Shown here one piece after another: positions 27,900-36,355 of a stretch of DNA of 46,401 nt. The notes under the pieces were generated by a model that did no database searches, was not told the origin of the DNA, and saw nothing but the letters and a program-made list of their open reading frames with translations. A program made the position numbers and the translations under genes. Origin of the DNA: an uncultured Sphingomonas sp. (lineage in GTDB: Bacteria; Pseudomonadota; Alphaproteobacteria; Sphingomonadales; Sphingomonadaceae). How positions within the stretch are numbered: the stretch's first letter is position 1; every line of letters begins with the position of its first letter. Where the stretch lies: contig CAJYLT010000078.1 in the NCBI GenBank assembly GCA_913775795.1, positions 1-46,401 on the forward strand, given 5' to 3'.

Positions 27900-28973
27900 C
27901 TACTTCCGGAACAGCGCCTTGGTGCCGGGCTTGACCATCAGGGCGAGGCGCGCGGCATCCCAGTTCGTCAGGCGGATGCAGCCGTTGCTCTCGGTCTTGC
28001 CGATATTCTGCGGCTCGGGCGTGCCGTGAATGCCGTAATGCGGCTTGGACAGGTCCATCCAGACGACGCCGACGGGATTGTTCGGCCCCGGCGGCACGAC
28101 CACTTCCTTCGCGCCCGGCTTCGACCCGGCGATCAGCTCGGGCTGGTACTTCCAGTCGGGATTGTAGGCCGCGCCCTTGATCGTCCATTCGCCGATCGGC
28201 AGCGGGAACTGCGCCGAGCCCATCGTCGCGGGGAATTGGGCGATCACGCGGTCCTGTCCGTCCATCACCTTGAGCACGCCCTCGCTTTCGTCGACGACGA
28301 CATGGTCGGCCGTGGGCTGTTGCGCATCGACGTTGAGATACGCGACGGTCTGCTTCCACGTCGCATCGTCGATGTCATAGGCGCGCGACGAGGGCAGCGC
28401 GTTGGGCACGACAATCTGCTGCCCGGCCTTCAACGGCGTCTCGCGGCTGTTGAGCGCCACGAGCACCTCGGGCGAGGTGTGGAACATCTCCGCCAGCTTC
28501 TCGAGCGGGGAGCGGTAATAGAGGCCGGGCAGCTTCGACTGGTCGGCATAATCCTTGGGCGTCGGATTGATGAACGGCCCGGCGATCATCTGCGGCGCGA
28601 GCGTGATCGTCTTGGTCGGCTCCGCCGCGTCGTACCGCTTCAGCGCGGCGAGCGTCGGCGCATCGAGCCTGCCCGTCGGCCCCAGCCCGCGACTTTCCTG
28701 GAAACCCCGGATCGCGCCCTTGAACGCGGCGCTGTTCTTCCCGTCGAGCAACCCCGACGAGAAGCCGAGCTTCGACAGGATCACCTGCGCCTTCAGCGTC
28801 GCGAGGTCGATCCTGGGATCGGCGGTTGGCGCGCGTGCCGGCTGTGCCTGCTGCTGCGGTTCCGCCTTCGGCGCCTGTGCGTCGGCTTTGGGAATGCCGG
28901 CGAAGCCCAAGGCGGTCGCCGTCACGGTTGCCAACCCGATTGCGCCCAACAGCGCCCGATCCCGATGTTCCAT
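27900..28973 (-). CDS. L,D-transpeptidase (YkuD) with peptidoglycan-binding domain, 357 aa
   Basis: This is a periplasmic enzyme that makes 3-3 cross-links or attaches proteins to peptidoglycan. After a signal peptide (to about residue 32) come a PG_binding_1 domain (about 55-112), a LysM-like stretch (LYYRSPLEKLAEMFHTSPEV... up to VVPN, 150-190) and the YkuD domain (about 222-357) with catalytic motif HGTP...SNGCIRLTN (His316, Cys332). It is immediately upstream of the M23 peptidase and probably cotranscribed with it. Confidence 0.93.
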   Translation of the reverse strand: MEHRDRALLGAIGLATVTATALGFAGIPKADAQAPKAEPQQQAQPARAPTADPRIDLATLKAQVILSKLGFSSGLLDGKNSAAFKGAIRGFQESRGLGPTGRLDAPTLAALKRYDAAEPTKTITLAPQMIAGPFINPTPKDYADQSKLPGLYYRSPLEKLAEMFHTSPEVLVALNSRETPLKAGQQIVVPNALPSSRAYDIDDATWKQTVAYLNVDAQQPTADHVVVDESEGVLKVMDGQDRVIAQFPATMGSAQFPLPIGEWTIKGAAYNPDWKYQPELIAGSKPGAKEVVVPPGPNNPVGVVWMDLSKPHYGIHGTPEPQNIGKTESNGCIRLTNWDAARLALMVKPGTKALFRK

Positions 28974-29049
28974 ACGCGACTCGCCTCCTCCAAGGCCGAA
29001 TCGAACGAGTAGAAATCAGCTTTGTTGCATGAACGGTTCTACAGCCGCG

Positions 29050-29736
29050 TCAGCCGAGCAGCGCCGCGAACGCCCTGACCGCCGCCGCCTCGTCGCCCTG
29101 CCAGACCGCACTCGACACCGCGAGGAAATCGGCCCCCGCCTCGACCAGCGGGCGGGCGTTTTCGGGGGTGATCCCGCCGATCGCGACGCAGGGCACCTCG
29201 AACAGCGCCGACCACCAGGACAGGATCACCGGCTCGGGCCGATGGCTGACGGGCTTGGTGGTGGTGTCGTAGAAGGCGCCGAACGCGACGTAGTCGGCCC
29301 CCGCCTCGCCCGCTTCCATCGCCAGGTGACGGCTGTCGTGACAGGTGACGCCGATCTGCGCCGAGGGGCCGAGCGCCGCCCGCGCCTCCGCCACGTCGCC
29401 GTCACCCTGCCCCAGATGCACGCCGTCGGCGCCCAGGCGCTTGGCGAGGCTGATCGAGTCGTTGACGATGAACGCGACCTCATGGGCCGCACAGATGCGT
29501 TGAAGCGGCTCGGCCAGCGCCGCGGCCTTGTGCTGGTCGATCCCCTTCACCCGGAACTGGAACGCCGCGACCGGGCCGGCGGCGAGCGCCCGCTCGAGCC
29601 GGTCGGGAAAGTCGCCCCCCACCTCCAGTGGCGAGATGAGGTAGAGCTGGCACGGCGGCCGGCGATCGTCGCGCTTGAACTGCGCGGCGAAGTCGGGGTC
29701 GAGCGGGCCGAGCGGATCGTCGTCGAAATCGGTCAT
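29050..29736 (-). CDS. thiE: Thiamine-phosphate synthase family protein, 228 aa
   Basis: This TIM-barrel enzyme joins hydroxymethylpyrimidine diphosphate and thiazole phosphate to make thiamine phosphate. Seen are FIVNDSISLAKRLGADGVHL, GQGDGD, GVTCHDSRH, the phosphate loop region FGAFYDTTTKP and AIGGITPEN. The first 28 residues are a family-atypical acidic extension. No other thi genes and no TPP riboswitch are nearby. It could be a ThiE paralogue with altered specificity, but the main motifs are intact. Confidence 0.88.
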   Translation of the reverse strand: MTDFDDDPLGPLDPDFAAQFKRDDRRPPCQLYLISPLEVGGDFPDRLERALAAGPVAAFQFRVKGIDQHKAAALAEPLQRICAAHEVAFIVNDSISLAKRLGADGVHLGQGDGDVAEARAALGPSAQIGVTCHDSRHLAMEAGEAGADYVAFGAFYDTTTKPVSHRPEPVILSWWSALFEVPCVAIGGITPENARPLVEAGADFLAVSSAVWQGDEAAAVRAFAALLG

Positions 29737-29747
29737 GGTCGGGCCCT

Positions 29748-29778
29748 ACCCGCTCGGCAGCCTCGCTGCCAAGCGGGT
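29748..29778 (-). terminator. Stem-loop between fda and thiE
   Basis: ACCCGCT-C-GGCAGC (29748-29761) pairs with GCTGCC-A-AGCGGGT (29765-29778): 13 base pairs with a single C/A mismatch and a 3-nt loop. It fills most of the 52-base gap after the fda stop on the minus strand. No U-tract follows, so it may be a Rho-independent-like terminator, an attenuator, or a processing and stability hairpin. Confidence 0.45.
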
Positions 29779-29788
29779 TGGCGACCCG

Positions 29789-30694
29789 TCACGCCGCCAG
29801 CGCGACCTTCTTCGTCGAGGCGGCGTGGATGTCGTCGATCGCCTCGCCCAGCGCCGCGTCGAACTGCTCGTCGCTCATCTGGTGGCGCAGGTCGGAGAGG
29901 AGCGCGCGACTGAAGCTGGCGATCATGCCGCGGTTCTTCGCCAGTTCGGCGCACGCCTCGGCCCGCGCGAAGCCGCCCGACAGCGCGACGACGCGCAGCA
30001 CGCGGGGGTGGTCGACCAGCTCATCGAACAGCCCGGCTTCCTCGGGGATCGAGAGCTTGAGCATCACCCGGTCATCGCCCGGCATCGCGTCGAGCGCCTT
30101 CAGCAGTTCGGCCTTGAGGATGCGGTCGGCAGCGCCGCGCTCGGCGCTCTTGATGTTCACTTCCGGCTCGATGATCGGGACGAGGCCGGCGGCGAGGACC
30201 TGACGTGCTACCTCGAATTGCTGGCGCACCACCGCGGCGATCCCCGCCTCGTTGGCGAGGTTGACGACCGAGCGCTCCTTGGTCCCGAACACGCCGAGCC
30301 CGGCGGCGCGCGAAAGCAGCGCGTCGAGGCCGTCGATCGGCTTCATCAGCTGCACGCCGTCCGCCTCGGCCTCCAGACCCTTGTCGATCTTGATGAAGGG
30401 GACGACGCCGCGCTCGATCAGCGCCGCGGGGGTGGGTTTGCCCGCCACCTCGCCGTCCATCGTCCGCTCGAACAGGATCGCGCCCAGTACCTTGTCGCCG
30501 CTGAACGAAGGCGCGGTGATGATCCGGGCGCGCATGTCGTGAATGAGCGCGAACATCGCCTCGTCGCCGTCCCAGGCGCCGTCCTCGATGCCGTAGCCCG
30601 CAAGCGCCTTGGGCGTGGAGCCGCCCGACTGGTCCAGCGCGGCGATGAACCCGTCGCCCCATTCGATCCGCGCGGTCATCTCGGCCTTGTCCAT
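29789..30694 (-). CDS. fda: Class I fructose-bisphosphate aldolase, 301 aa
   Basis: This is a Schiff-base aldolase that cleaves fructose 1,6-bisphosphate in glycolysis or works in reverse in gluconeogenesis. The family's opening GFIAALDQSGGSTPKAL, the PFIKIDKGLE strand, PIIEPEVNIKS and the LKLSIPEEAGLF motif with the likely Schiff-base lysine are all present, as is the late ALSGGFARAEA. ATG 30694 follows AGGGGA at a good distance. It is divergent from the TlpA-like gene across 149 bases that include a 12-bp palindrome. Confidence 0.93.
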   Translation of the reverse strand: MDKAEMTARIEWGDGFIAALDQSGGSTPKALAGYGIEDGAWDGDEAMFALIHDMRARIITAPSFSGDKVLGAILFERTMDGEVAGKPTPAALIERGVVPFIKIDKGLEAEADGVQLMKPIDGLDALLSRAAGLGVFGTKERSVVNLANEAGIAAVVRQQFEVARQVLAAGLVPIIEPEVNIKSAERGAADRILKAELLKALDAMPGDDRVMLKLSIPEEAGLFDELVDHPRVLRVVALSGGFARAEACAELAKNRGMIASFSRALLSDLRHQMSDEQFDAALGEAIDDIHAASTKKVALAA

Positions 30695-30714
30695 CGTCGA
30701 TCCCCTGAGCTACT

Positions 30715-30759
30715 GCATACGTATGCTGGGCCGCATACCGACTGCCCCGCGAAGGGGCA
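30715..30759. promoter_or_regulatory. Palindrome GCATACGTATGC and small hairpin in a divergent promoter region
   Basis: A perfect 12-bp palindrome, GCATACGTATGC (30715-30726), lies 21 bases upstream of the fda start, and a related half (GCATAC) recurs at 30733-30738. A 6-bp hairpin with a GCGAA loop (30743-30759) follows. The position suggests an operator that controls fda, the divergent thioredoxin gene, or both. No regulator is identified and no promoter hexamers are convincing. Confidence 0.4.
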
Positions 30760-30843
30760 ATGCCCGAGCGCCGATCGATATCCGTTTGACCGGAACCGGC
30801 TGTCCGGCCAGCCTGTCTCGACGGAGAATTGGGGGACCGGGGG

Positions 30844-31341
30844 ATGATGAAGCGGCTGATCGCGCTGGTCGGTGCAGGCTGGATACTGGCGAGCGCCGCG
30901 TCCCCGCCCCCACCGCCGCCCAAGGTCGGCGATATCGCCCCGCCCTTTCGCATGAAGCTGGTCGACGGGACCGAAGTCACCTCGGAAGAGCTGCGCGGCC
31001 ACGTCGTCGTGCTCAACTACTGGGCGACGTGGTGTGCGCCGTGCCGCGCCGAGCTGCCGCTCCTCGACCGCTATTATTCGCTGCGCAAGGATGCGGGGCT
31101 GCGCGCCTATGCGATCACGACCGAGGATTCGGTGCCGCTGTTCAAGCTGAAGGCGCTGTTCGCGGCGATGAGGATGCCCGCGGTGAAAAGCTTCAAGGGC
31201 AATTACGGCACGCTCGGCGCGGTGCCCACCAATTACATCATCGATCGCGCCGGGCGCATCCGCTATGCCAAGGCCGCGGCTTTCGAACTCGACGACCTCA
31301 ATCGCGAACTGGTCCCGCTGCTCAAGGAACCCGTGAGCTGA
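30844..31341 (+). CDS. TlpA-like periplasmic thiol:disulfide oxidoreductase, 165 aa
   Basis: This is a thioredoxin-fold protein of the TlpA/ResA type. A signal peptide or membrane anchor (residues 3-20) and a Pro-rich spacer lead into VGDIAPPF, then the redox centre WATWCAPC (Cys64, Cys67) and the cis-proline segment GAVPTNYIIDRAGRI. Such proteins reduce periplasmic disulfides, for example in cytochrome c maturation; the target here is unknown. Starts ATG 30844 and 30847 both have a G-rich upstream stretch. The 3' end converges on the HerA gene, 3 bases away. Confidence 0.88.
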   Translation: MMKRLIALVGAGWILASAASPPPPPPKVGDIAPPFRMKLVDGTEVTSEELRGHVVVLNYWATWCAPCRAELPLLDRYYSLRKDAGLRAYAITTEDSVPLFKLKALFAAMRMPAVKSFKGNYGTLGAVPTNYIIDRAGRIRYAKAAAFELDDLNRELVPLLKEPVS

Positions 31342-31344
31342 TCC

Positions 31345-33009
31345 TCACGCCCGCTGGCTGCGCCACCGCTTGATCGTGCGCTGGAGCGAAGCTTCCTCGC
31401 CGCCGCCCTTCTTCCAGAGCTCGCTGAACGACGGGTCGGCCGAGGCCGGCCGCAGCGTTTCCTCGAGGTCGTCGAACAGCACCCGGATCGGCGTCGCCAC
31501 ACCCTCGCCGCAGATGATGCACTCGCGATTGCGAAGCGCGGGGATCGCATCGAGGAACCCGCGCGCACCCTCGGGCATGGCTGCCCGGACATAGGCCTGG
31601 TCGCGGTCGTTGTTCAGGCGCATCGCGATGATCGTGCCGCACTGCGACAGCACGCCCTCGGCAAGGTCGGAGGGACGCTGGGTGATGAGGCCCAGCGACA
31701 CGCCGTATTTGCGCCCTTCCTTGGCGATGCGGCTGAGGATGCGGCCGACCGACGAGCCATCGGCGTTGCGCTCGTTGGGCACGTACCGGTGCGCCTCCTC
31801 GCAGACGAGGAGGATCGGGCGCACCTGTTCGCCGCGGGCCCAGATCGCATAGTCGAACACCATGCGGCTCAGCACCGCGACGACGACGCTGGTGATCTCG
31901 CTCGGCACGCCGGACACGTCGATGATCGCGATCGGCTTGCCCTCGGCGGGCAACCGGAACATCCGGGCGAGGAACGTCGCCATCGTGTCGGCGACGAGCA
32001 TCCCGTTGAACATGAAGGTATAGCGCGGATCGTTCTTCACCTCCTCGATCTTCGATTTCAGGCGAAGATAGGGCGAGGTGTCGCCCGCCCGGTCCATCTT
32101 GCCCATCTCCTGCGTGATCTGCGTCGTCAGGTCGCTGAGCAGATAGGGGATGGGCGAATCGACGGTGAGCTTCACGTCGGTGGCGAGGCGATTCTTGCCG
32201 CGCGCGGCCAGCAGGCACTTGGCGAGGATGTCGGCGTCGAGCTGTCGCTGGTTGCCGGTCCCGGTGATGAAGACCTCGCAATGCTCCTCGAAGTTCATCA
32301 GCCAATAGGGCATGGCGAGGTTGCCGACGTCGTAGATCGCCCCGCGCGTCGCGAACGCCGCGGCATATTCGCCGTGCGGGTCGATCATGACGATGTGACC
32401 CTGCGGCGCCGCCTCGCAGATGCGGTGGAGAATCAGCGCGGCGCTGGTCGACTTGCCGGTGCCGGTCGAGCCCAGCAGCGCGAAATGCTTGCCGAGCATC
32501 GCGTCGATATAGAGCGCGGCGCGAATGTCCTTGGTCGGATAGACGTTGCCGATCTTCACATTGGCGCGGTCGTCGGTCTGATAGACCTGGCGCATGTCCT
32601 CGGTCGAGACGGGCAGCACCTCTGCCCCCGGCGTCGGATAGCGGGTGACGCCGCGGCGGAAGCGATAGAGCTTGCCCGTCAGCTTCTCTTCCTCGCCCTC
32701 GCCCAGAAAGTCGATCTGCGCGGTGATGTCGGCGTGACCGTCCTCCGTCAGCTTGAGCGCGCGGACGCTGGCGACGAGCCAGGTGGTGCCGATGCGGATC
32801 TTGACGAGGCTGCCGACCTGTCCCGCCGCCGCCAGCGTCTCGTCCGCGTTGCCGCGCATCGCCTCGAGCGCGCGGCGGTCGAAGGTCACGCGGCTGCTCG
32901 CGCCCGAGATTTCGGTGACGATGCCGATCGGCGGCGCAGCCAGCGCCGATGCGCCGCCACCGGCAGGCAGGGCCTGCTCGAAAGCGTGCGTTCGCGTCGC
33001 GTCCATCAT
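31345..33009 (-). CDS. HerA-type/DUF87 ATPase, 554 aa
   Basis: This is a hexameric-type FtsK/HerA ATPase. An N-terminal HAS-barrel-like domain (about residues 25-130) precedes the ATPase with Walker A LLGSTGTGKST (178-188) and Walker B PILLVCEEAH (398-407), then the sensor-like LGLITQRPSDL. HerA proteins translocate DNA, classically with the NurA nuclease in archaea, and also occur in some bacterial anti-phage systems. No nuclease partner is adjacent here, so I treat it as a chromosomal orphan. Start chosen at ATG 33009 after GAAGG; ATG 33033 and TTG 33054 lack such a site. Confidence 0.85.
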   Translation of the reverse strand: MMDATRTHAFEQALPAGGGASALAAPPIGIVTEISGASSRVTFDRRALEAMRGNADETLAAAGQVGSLVKIRIGTTWLVASVRALKLTEDGHADITAQIDFLGEGEEEKLTGKLYRFRRGVTRYPTPGAEVLPVSTEDMRQVYQTDDRANVKIGNVYPTKDIRAALYIDAMLGKHFALLGSTGTGKSTSAALILHRICEAAPQGHIVMIDPHGEYAAAFATRGAIYDVGNLAMPYWLMNFEEHCEVFITGTGNQRQLDADILAKCLLAARGKNRLATDVKLTVDSPIPYLLSDLTTQITQEMGKMDRAGDTSPYLRLKSKIEEVKNDPRYTFMFNGMLVADTMATFLARMFRLPAEGKPIAIIDVSGVPSEITSVVVAVLSRMVFDYAIWARGEQVRPILLVCEEAHRYVPNERNADGSSVGRILSRIAKEGRKYGVSLGLITQRPSDLAEGVLSQCGTIIAMRLNNDRDQAYVRAAMPEGARGFLDAIPALRNRECIICGEGVATPIRVLFDDLEETLRPASADPSFSELWKKGGGEEASLQRTIKRWRSQRA

Positions 33010-33105
33010 GGGCAAGGGGCCTTCGCCGTCCATATCACGTGAAAGCGATACCAAAGCGGAGGTAAATATAATGTTGGTGACGTTCCAGGGGCCGCGCTGG
33101 CTCGT

Positions 33106-33861
33106 TTAGAACCGCCGGCCGAGCACCCCCGCGCCCCAGCCGAACGCGACGGACACGAACACCGCGATCAGGCCGTAGACGATGGCATGATTCTGCGCCG
33201 CGGCCGCCACGAACCGCTCGAACCCGGACTTGCGGATCTCGATATCACGCACCGCTGCTGCCAGCACGCGGCCGTCGCGAATCAGGAACGTCTCGGCGGT
33301 GAACCGCCCGACCGGCACGCGCGCGGGGATGGCGATGCGCGCGCGATAGAGGACGCCGCCGGTGATCTCCACCGCCCCCGGTGCCTCGACGAACAGGCCC
33401 GAGCGGCGGCGCATCTCGACCAAGCCGCGCACGAAGCGGTCCTGCACCGTCTGCGGCTCGCTGCCGATCGGCGAGAGTTGCAGGCTGTCGAGCCCCAGTT
33501 CGTAGATCGCTCGCGTCCGCGCATCGACGATCCGCTCGACCGGGCGCGAGGACGCGATGGCGTAGAAGGACGGGGCGGACCGATAGCGCATCGAATCGGC
33601 ATTGACCCAGATGCCGGCGACCTTCTGCTTCTCGCGCATCAGCACCGACTGGCTCGGTCCCTTGACCACGACGACGATGTCCGCGGGCCGCGCGGCCGCG
33701 CGCGCGTCGGGATAGAGGATCGCCCCGAACAGGAGGAGGTCGGCGCCGGTGAAGCTGTACGCGATCTCGATCTCGCGCTGCGACGCGTCGGGGACGAGCT
33801 TCGGCGCATCCTGCTGCGCCATCAGCAGCGGCGCGAGGATCAGGGCGAGCAGGCGCCTCAC
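33106..33861 (-). CDS. TIGR02186-type alphaproteobacterial transmembrane protein, 251 aa
   Basis: An N-terminal signal sequence is followed by a periplasmic domain with EIAYSFTGADLLLFGAI and DIVVVVKGP, then a C-terminal membrane helix (about residues 222-245) with a short cytoplasmic end. It fits the putative transmembrane family TIGR02186 (Alph_Pro_TM), of unknown function, that I remember beside TauE/SafE exporters. GTG 33861 overlaps the stop of that exporter gene here (GTGA), so the two are probably made together. Confidence 0.82.
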   Translation of the reverse strand: MRRLLALILAPLLMAQQDAPKLVPDASQREIEIAYSFTGADLLLFGAILYPDARAAARPADIVVVVKGPSQSVLMREKQKVAGIWVNADSMRYRSAPSFYAIASSRPVERIVDARTRAIYELGLDSLQLSPIGSEPQTVQDRFVRGLVEMRRRSGLFVEAPGAVEITGGVLYRARIAIPARVPVGRFTAETFLIRDGRVLAAAVRDIEIRKSGFERFVAAAAQNHAIVYGLIAVFVSVAFGWGAGVLGRRF

Positions 33862-34772
33862 CCGATCTCGACCGAATAGAGCTCACCCGGTCGCCAGCCG
33901 AGGCCCAGCGCCATGCGGATCGCCACCGCCAGCACGATCAGCGCGAGCGCGAGACGCAGCTGCTCGGGCTTCAGCCGCGCGGCGAACCGCGTGCCGAGCT
34001 GCGCCCCCGCGACCGACCCCAGGAGCAGGAGCACCGCGAGCACGATATCGACCGCGCGCGTCGTCGTCGCATGGACCATCGTCGCGGCGGCAGTCGTGAA
34101 CAGAATCTGGAACAGGCTGGTCCCGACCACCACCGCGGTCCCCATGCCGAGCAGATAGATCATCGCCGGCACCATGAAGAAGCCGCCGCCCACGCCCAAC
34201 AGCATCGTCAGGATGCCCGTCACCAGCCCCAGGATCAGCGGCGCGAGCGGCGAGATGTAGAGGCCCGAGCGATAGAAGCGCCACCGAAAGGGGAGCGCGG
34301 CGACCAGTGGGTGATGCCGCCGCCGCGCCGCCGCGACCGGCCGGCCCCGCCGCCCGGCCCGCACCGCGCCCAGCGATTCCTTGAGCATCAGCCCGCCGAT
34401 CGAACCGAGCATGACGACGTAGAGGATCGAGATGACCGTATCGATCAGCCCGCGGGCGCGCAGGAATTCGAACAGCCACGCGCCCACCAGCGAGCCGACG
34501 ATACCGCCCGCCACCATCACCCCGCCCATGTGATAGTCGACGCCCTTGCGCCGGGCGTGCGCGAACACGCCCGACACGCTGGCGCCCGTCACCTGGCTGG
34601 CGGCGGAAGCGGCGGCGACGGTCGGCGGGATGCCGTAGAAGATCAGGAGCGGCGTCGTCAGGAACCCGCCGCCGACGCCGAACATGCCCGACAGCCAGCC
34701 GACGCCGAAGCCCAGGGCGACGATCACCAGCGCGTTCACCGACAGGTTCGCGATCGGCAGATAAAGGTCCAT
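33858..34772 (-). CDS. TauE/SafE family membrane transporter, 304 aa
   Basis: This is a permease of the sulfite/sulfoacetate exporter family. It has the typical internal duplication: GMFGVGGGFLTTPLLIFYGI near residue 30 and MLLGVGGGFFMVPAMIYLLG near 190, with about eight membrane helices and a very basic cytosolic loop between the halves. The substrate cannot be told, but sulfite or another organosulfur anion is usual. ATG 34772 is chosen; a GTG two codons earlier is possible. It is translationally coupled to the TIGR02186 gene. Confidence 0.85.
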   Translation of the reverse strand: MDLYLPIANLSVNALVIVALGFGVGWLSGMFGVGGGFLTTPLLIFYGIPPTVAAASAASQVTGASVSGVFAHARRKGVDYHMGGVMVAGGIVGSLVGAWLFEFLRARGLIDTVISILYVVMLGSIGGLMLKESLGAVRAGRRGRPVAAARRRHHPLVAALPFRWRFYRSGLYISPLAPLILGLVTGILTMLLGVGGGFFMVPAMIYLLGMGTAVVVGTSLFQILFTTAAATMVHATTTRAVDIVLAVLLLLGSVAGAQLGTRFAARLKPEQLRLALALIVLAVAIRMALGLGWRPGELYSVEIG

Positions 34773-34915
34773 CGGCACTCGTCAGAACGCGGGTGCGGCC
34801 GTGCTAGGCCAGCCCCGCGGCAAAGAAAACCCGCGGCCCCAAGCTTTTCGGAACTTGTAATTAATTAGTATCAGCGGAATGCTCCGCCATCCGAATCGGT
34901 TTGGGGGCAGACCGC

Positions 34916-35578
34916 TTGACGACGGGCGAATGGCTGCTGCCGCTGACCGGCGCTGTCGTGCATGAAACGATGCTGTTCGCCGCGATCGGCTTCGCGATCG
35001 GCGGGCTCGACGATTTCCTCGTCGACTTCCTGTTCCTCGTCCGCCTGGCAGGCCGGCGTATCGCCGGGATCCAAACGCCGCGGCTCGCCGACCTGCCCCC
35101 CGCCTCGCAGCCGCTGGCGATCTTCGTCGCCGCCTGGGACGAAAGCGCGGTCATCGGCGCCATGCTCCGCACGGCGGCGGCGCGGCTGGGCGATCCGGGC
35201 TGGCGGCTCTATGTCGGCGCCTATCCCAACGATCGCGCGACGATCGACGCGGTGATCGAGGTCGCCTCGCTCGACGACCGCATCCGCCTCGTCATCGGCG
35301 ACCGGCCGGGGCCGACCACCAAGGCCGACTGCCTCAACACGATCTGGCGGGCGATGCTCGCCGACGAAGCGTCGGAGGGCCGGTTGTTCCGCGCCGTCGT
35401 CCTCCACGATGCAGAGGATGTCGTGCATCGCGGCGAGTTGGCGGTCTATGCCCATCATCTCGATGCCGGGGCCGCCGTCGTGCAGGTCCCCGTCCTTCCC
35501 CTGATCGACCAGCGATCGCGGCTGGTCGCCGGCCACTATGCCGACGAGTTCGCCGAAGCCCATAGGCTGGCAGCGTAA
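34916..35578 (+). pseudogene. NfrB-like glycosyltransferase, N-terminal half (interrupted)
   Basis: This is the first 216 codons of a family-2, NfrB-type (phage N4 receptor type) membrane glycosyltransferase. A membrane helix (about residues 18-45) precedes the GT-A domain, with the nucleotide-sugar DxD-type motif DAED at 165-168. Homology stops at His216 in HYADEFAEAH; the next codons read RLAA and then a stop (35576-35578), all from inserted DNA. The rest of the gene resumes at 38337. The start is TTG 34916 after a G5 run, or TTG 34901. Split between the DAED and TED motifs, this half should not be active alone. Confidence 0.85.
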
Positions 35579-35696
35579 CCTATGCATCACCACATCTCGC
35601 AAAGGCATTATGACAAAACTTTAACTGGCCGAATGGCTCGCCCGCATGACAGCATTGCTGAAGGCCCGACCGGGGTCGTCCGAAGAGGAGTTGCGG

Positions 35697-35891
35697 ATGA
35701 AGCTGTTCCTAACCGTCATGGCCGCGTCGATGCTGATCGCTTCGCCGAGCATCGCAGCCGCGCCATGCAAAGATGCCAAGACCGGCAAGTTCGTGAAGTG
35801 CCCGCCGAAGGCAGCGGCCAAGCCGGTGCGGTGCAAGGATGCAAAAGGCAAGTTCGCGAAATGCGGGTCGCCCGGCGCAAAGCCGGCATGA
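35697..35891 (+). CDS. Small secreted Cys-repeat protein, 64 aa
   Basis: ATG 35697 follows GAGGAG. A clear signal peptide (KLFLTVMAASMLIASPSIAA) gives a mature peptide of about 42 residues made of two copies of one unit: CKDAKTGKFVKC and CKDAKGKFAKC, each followed by a Lys/Pro/Ala-rich spacer. Four cysteines could form disulfides. Similar short basic exported peptides occur in sphingomonads as far as I recall; their function is unknown. It is the first gene inside the insertion. Confidence 0.75.
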   Translation: MKLFLTVMAASMLIASPSIAAAPCKDAKTGKFVKCPPKAAAKPVRCKDAKGKFAKCGSPGAKPA

Positions 35892-35956
35892 TCGAAGTGA
35901 CTACGGCGGGTCTCCGCTCTTCGTAATTGACGGCGGCTTCACGCGACCCCGGTTTA

Positions 35957-35987
35957 ACCACCCGGGGCCGCGGCCCCGCTGGGTGGG
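35957..35987. terminator. GC-rich hairpin after the small secreted gene
   Basis: GGGGCCG/CGGCCCC (35964-35977) is a perfect 14-bp palindrome, extended by CCACCC on the left and GGGTGG on the right with a short bulge. It follows the secreted-peptide stop by about 70 bases. There is no U-tract, so it is only terminator-like. The rest of 35892-36089 shows no further feature. Confidence 0.4.
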
Positions 35988-36089
35988 GCGGATGCCAATG
36001 TTGGCTGCGCTAATCGAAGTGACACCGTCGTAGATTTACGGCGATGACATGCCGCGATCACAGAGCGATCACCGGATCATGCGCGCTGG

Positions 36090-36290
36090 ATGATTTTCCC
36101 TGTGACCCCCCTTTACGAGCGCTGGACCGAGGCACTCACAATAGAGCGCATGTACGGTGACGATGCGCCGATCCACGTCGCGTCTCGAATTGGTGCCCTG
36201 GCCCAAGCCGGAGATCACCTCGGCGTTGCTCGCTGGCTCGAGATTTCCGAACTCCTGCAGCAACTCGTTGCGCCTGCGCAAAGAAATTAG
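36090..36290 (+). CDS. Small helical protein with a domain repeated in the cassette, 66 aa
   Basis: Residues 10-59 (ERWTEALTIERMYGDDAP to ISELLQQL) form a helical unit that aligns without gaps to residues 70-119 of the last cassette protein (37748-38176), with 23 identities in 50. It resembles a short sphingomonad family I know as DUF6961, from memory and unchecked. A GTG at 36102 is an alternative start; neither has a strong ribosome-binding site. It precedes the LuxR-type regulator by 65 bases. Function unknown. Confidence 0.65.
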   Translation: MIFPVTPLYERWTEALTIERMYGDDAPIHVASRIGALAQAGDHLGVARWLEISELLQQLVAPAQRN

Positions 36291-36355
36291 TGCCCACCTG
36301 AACCGAATCGGAGCGATCTGGGTTAACGGCCTAGAAAGCACGCAAGGGGCTTCAG

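Noticed and set aside
29737..29788. TPP riboswitch upstream of thiE
   Set aside because: The gap is only 52 bases, is filled by a simple stem-loop and lacks the CUGAGA core of THI elements.
31345..33009. HerA ATPase as part of an anti-phage defence system
   Set aside because: No nuclease, SIR2 or NurA-like partner is adjacent; neighbours are a thioredoxin and a transporter pair.
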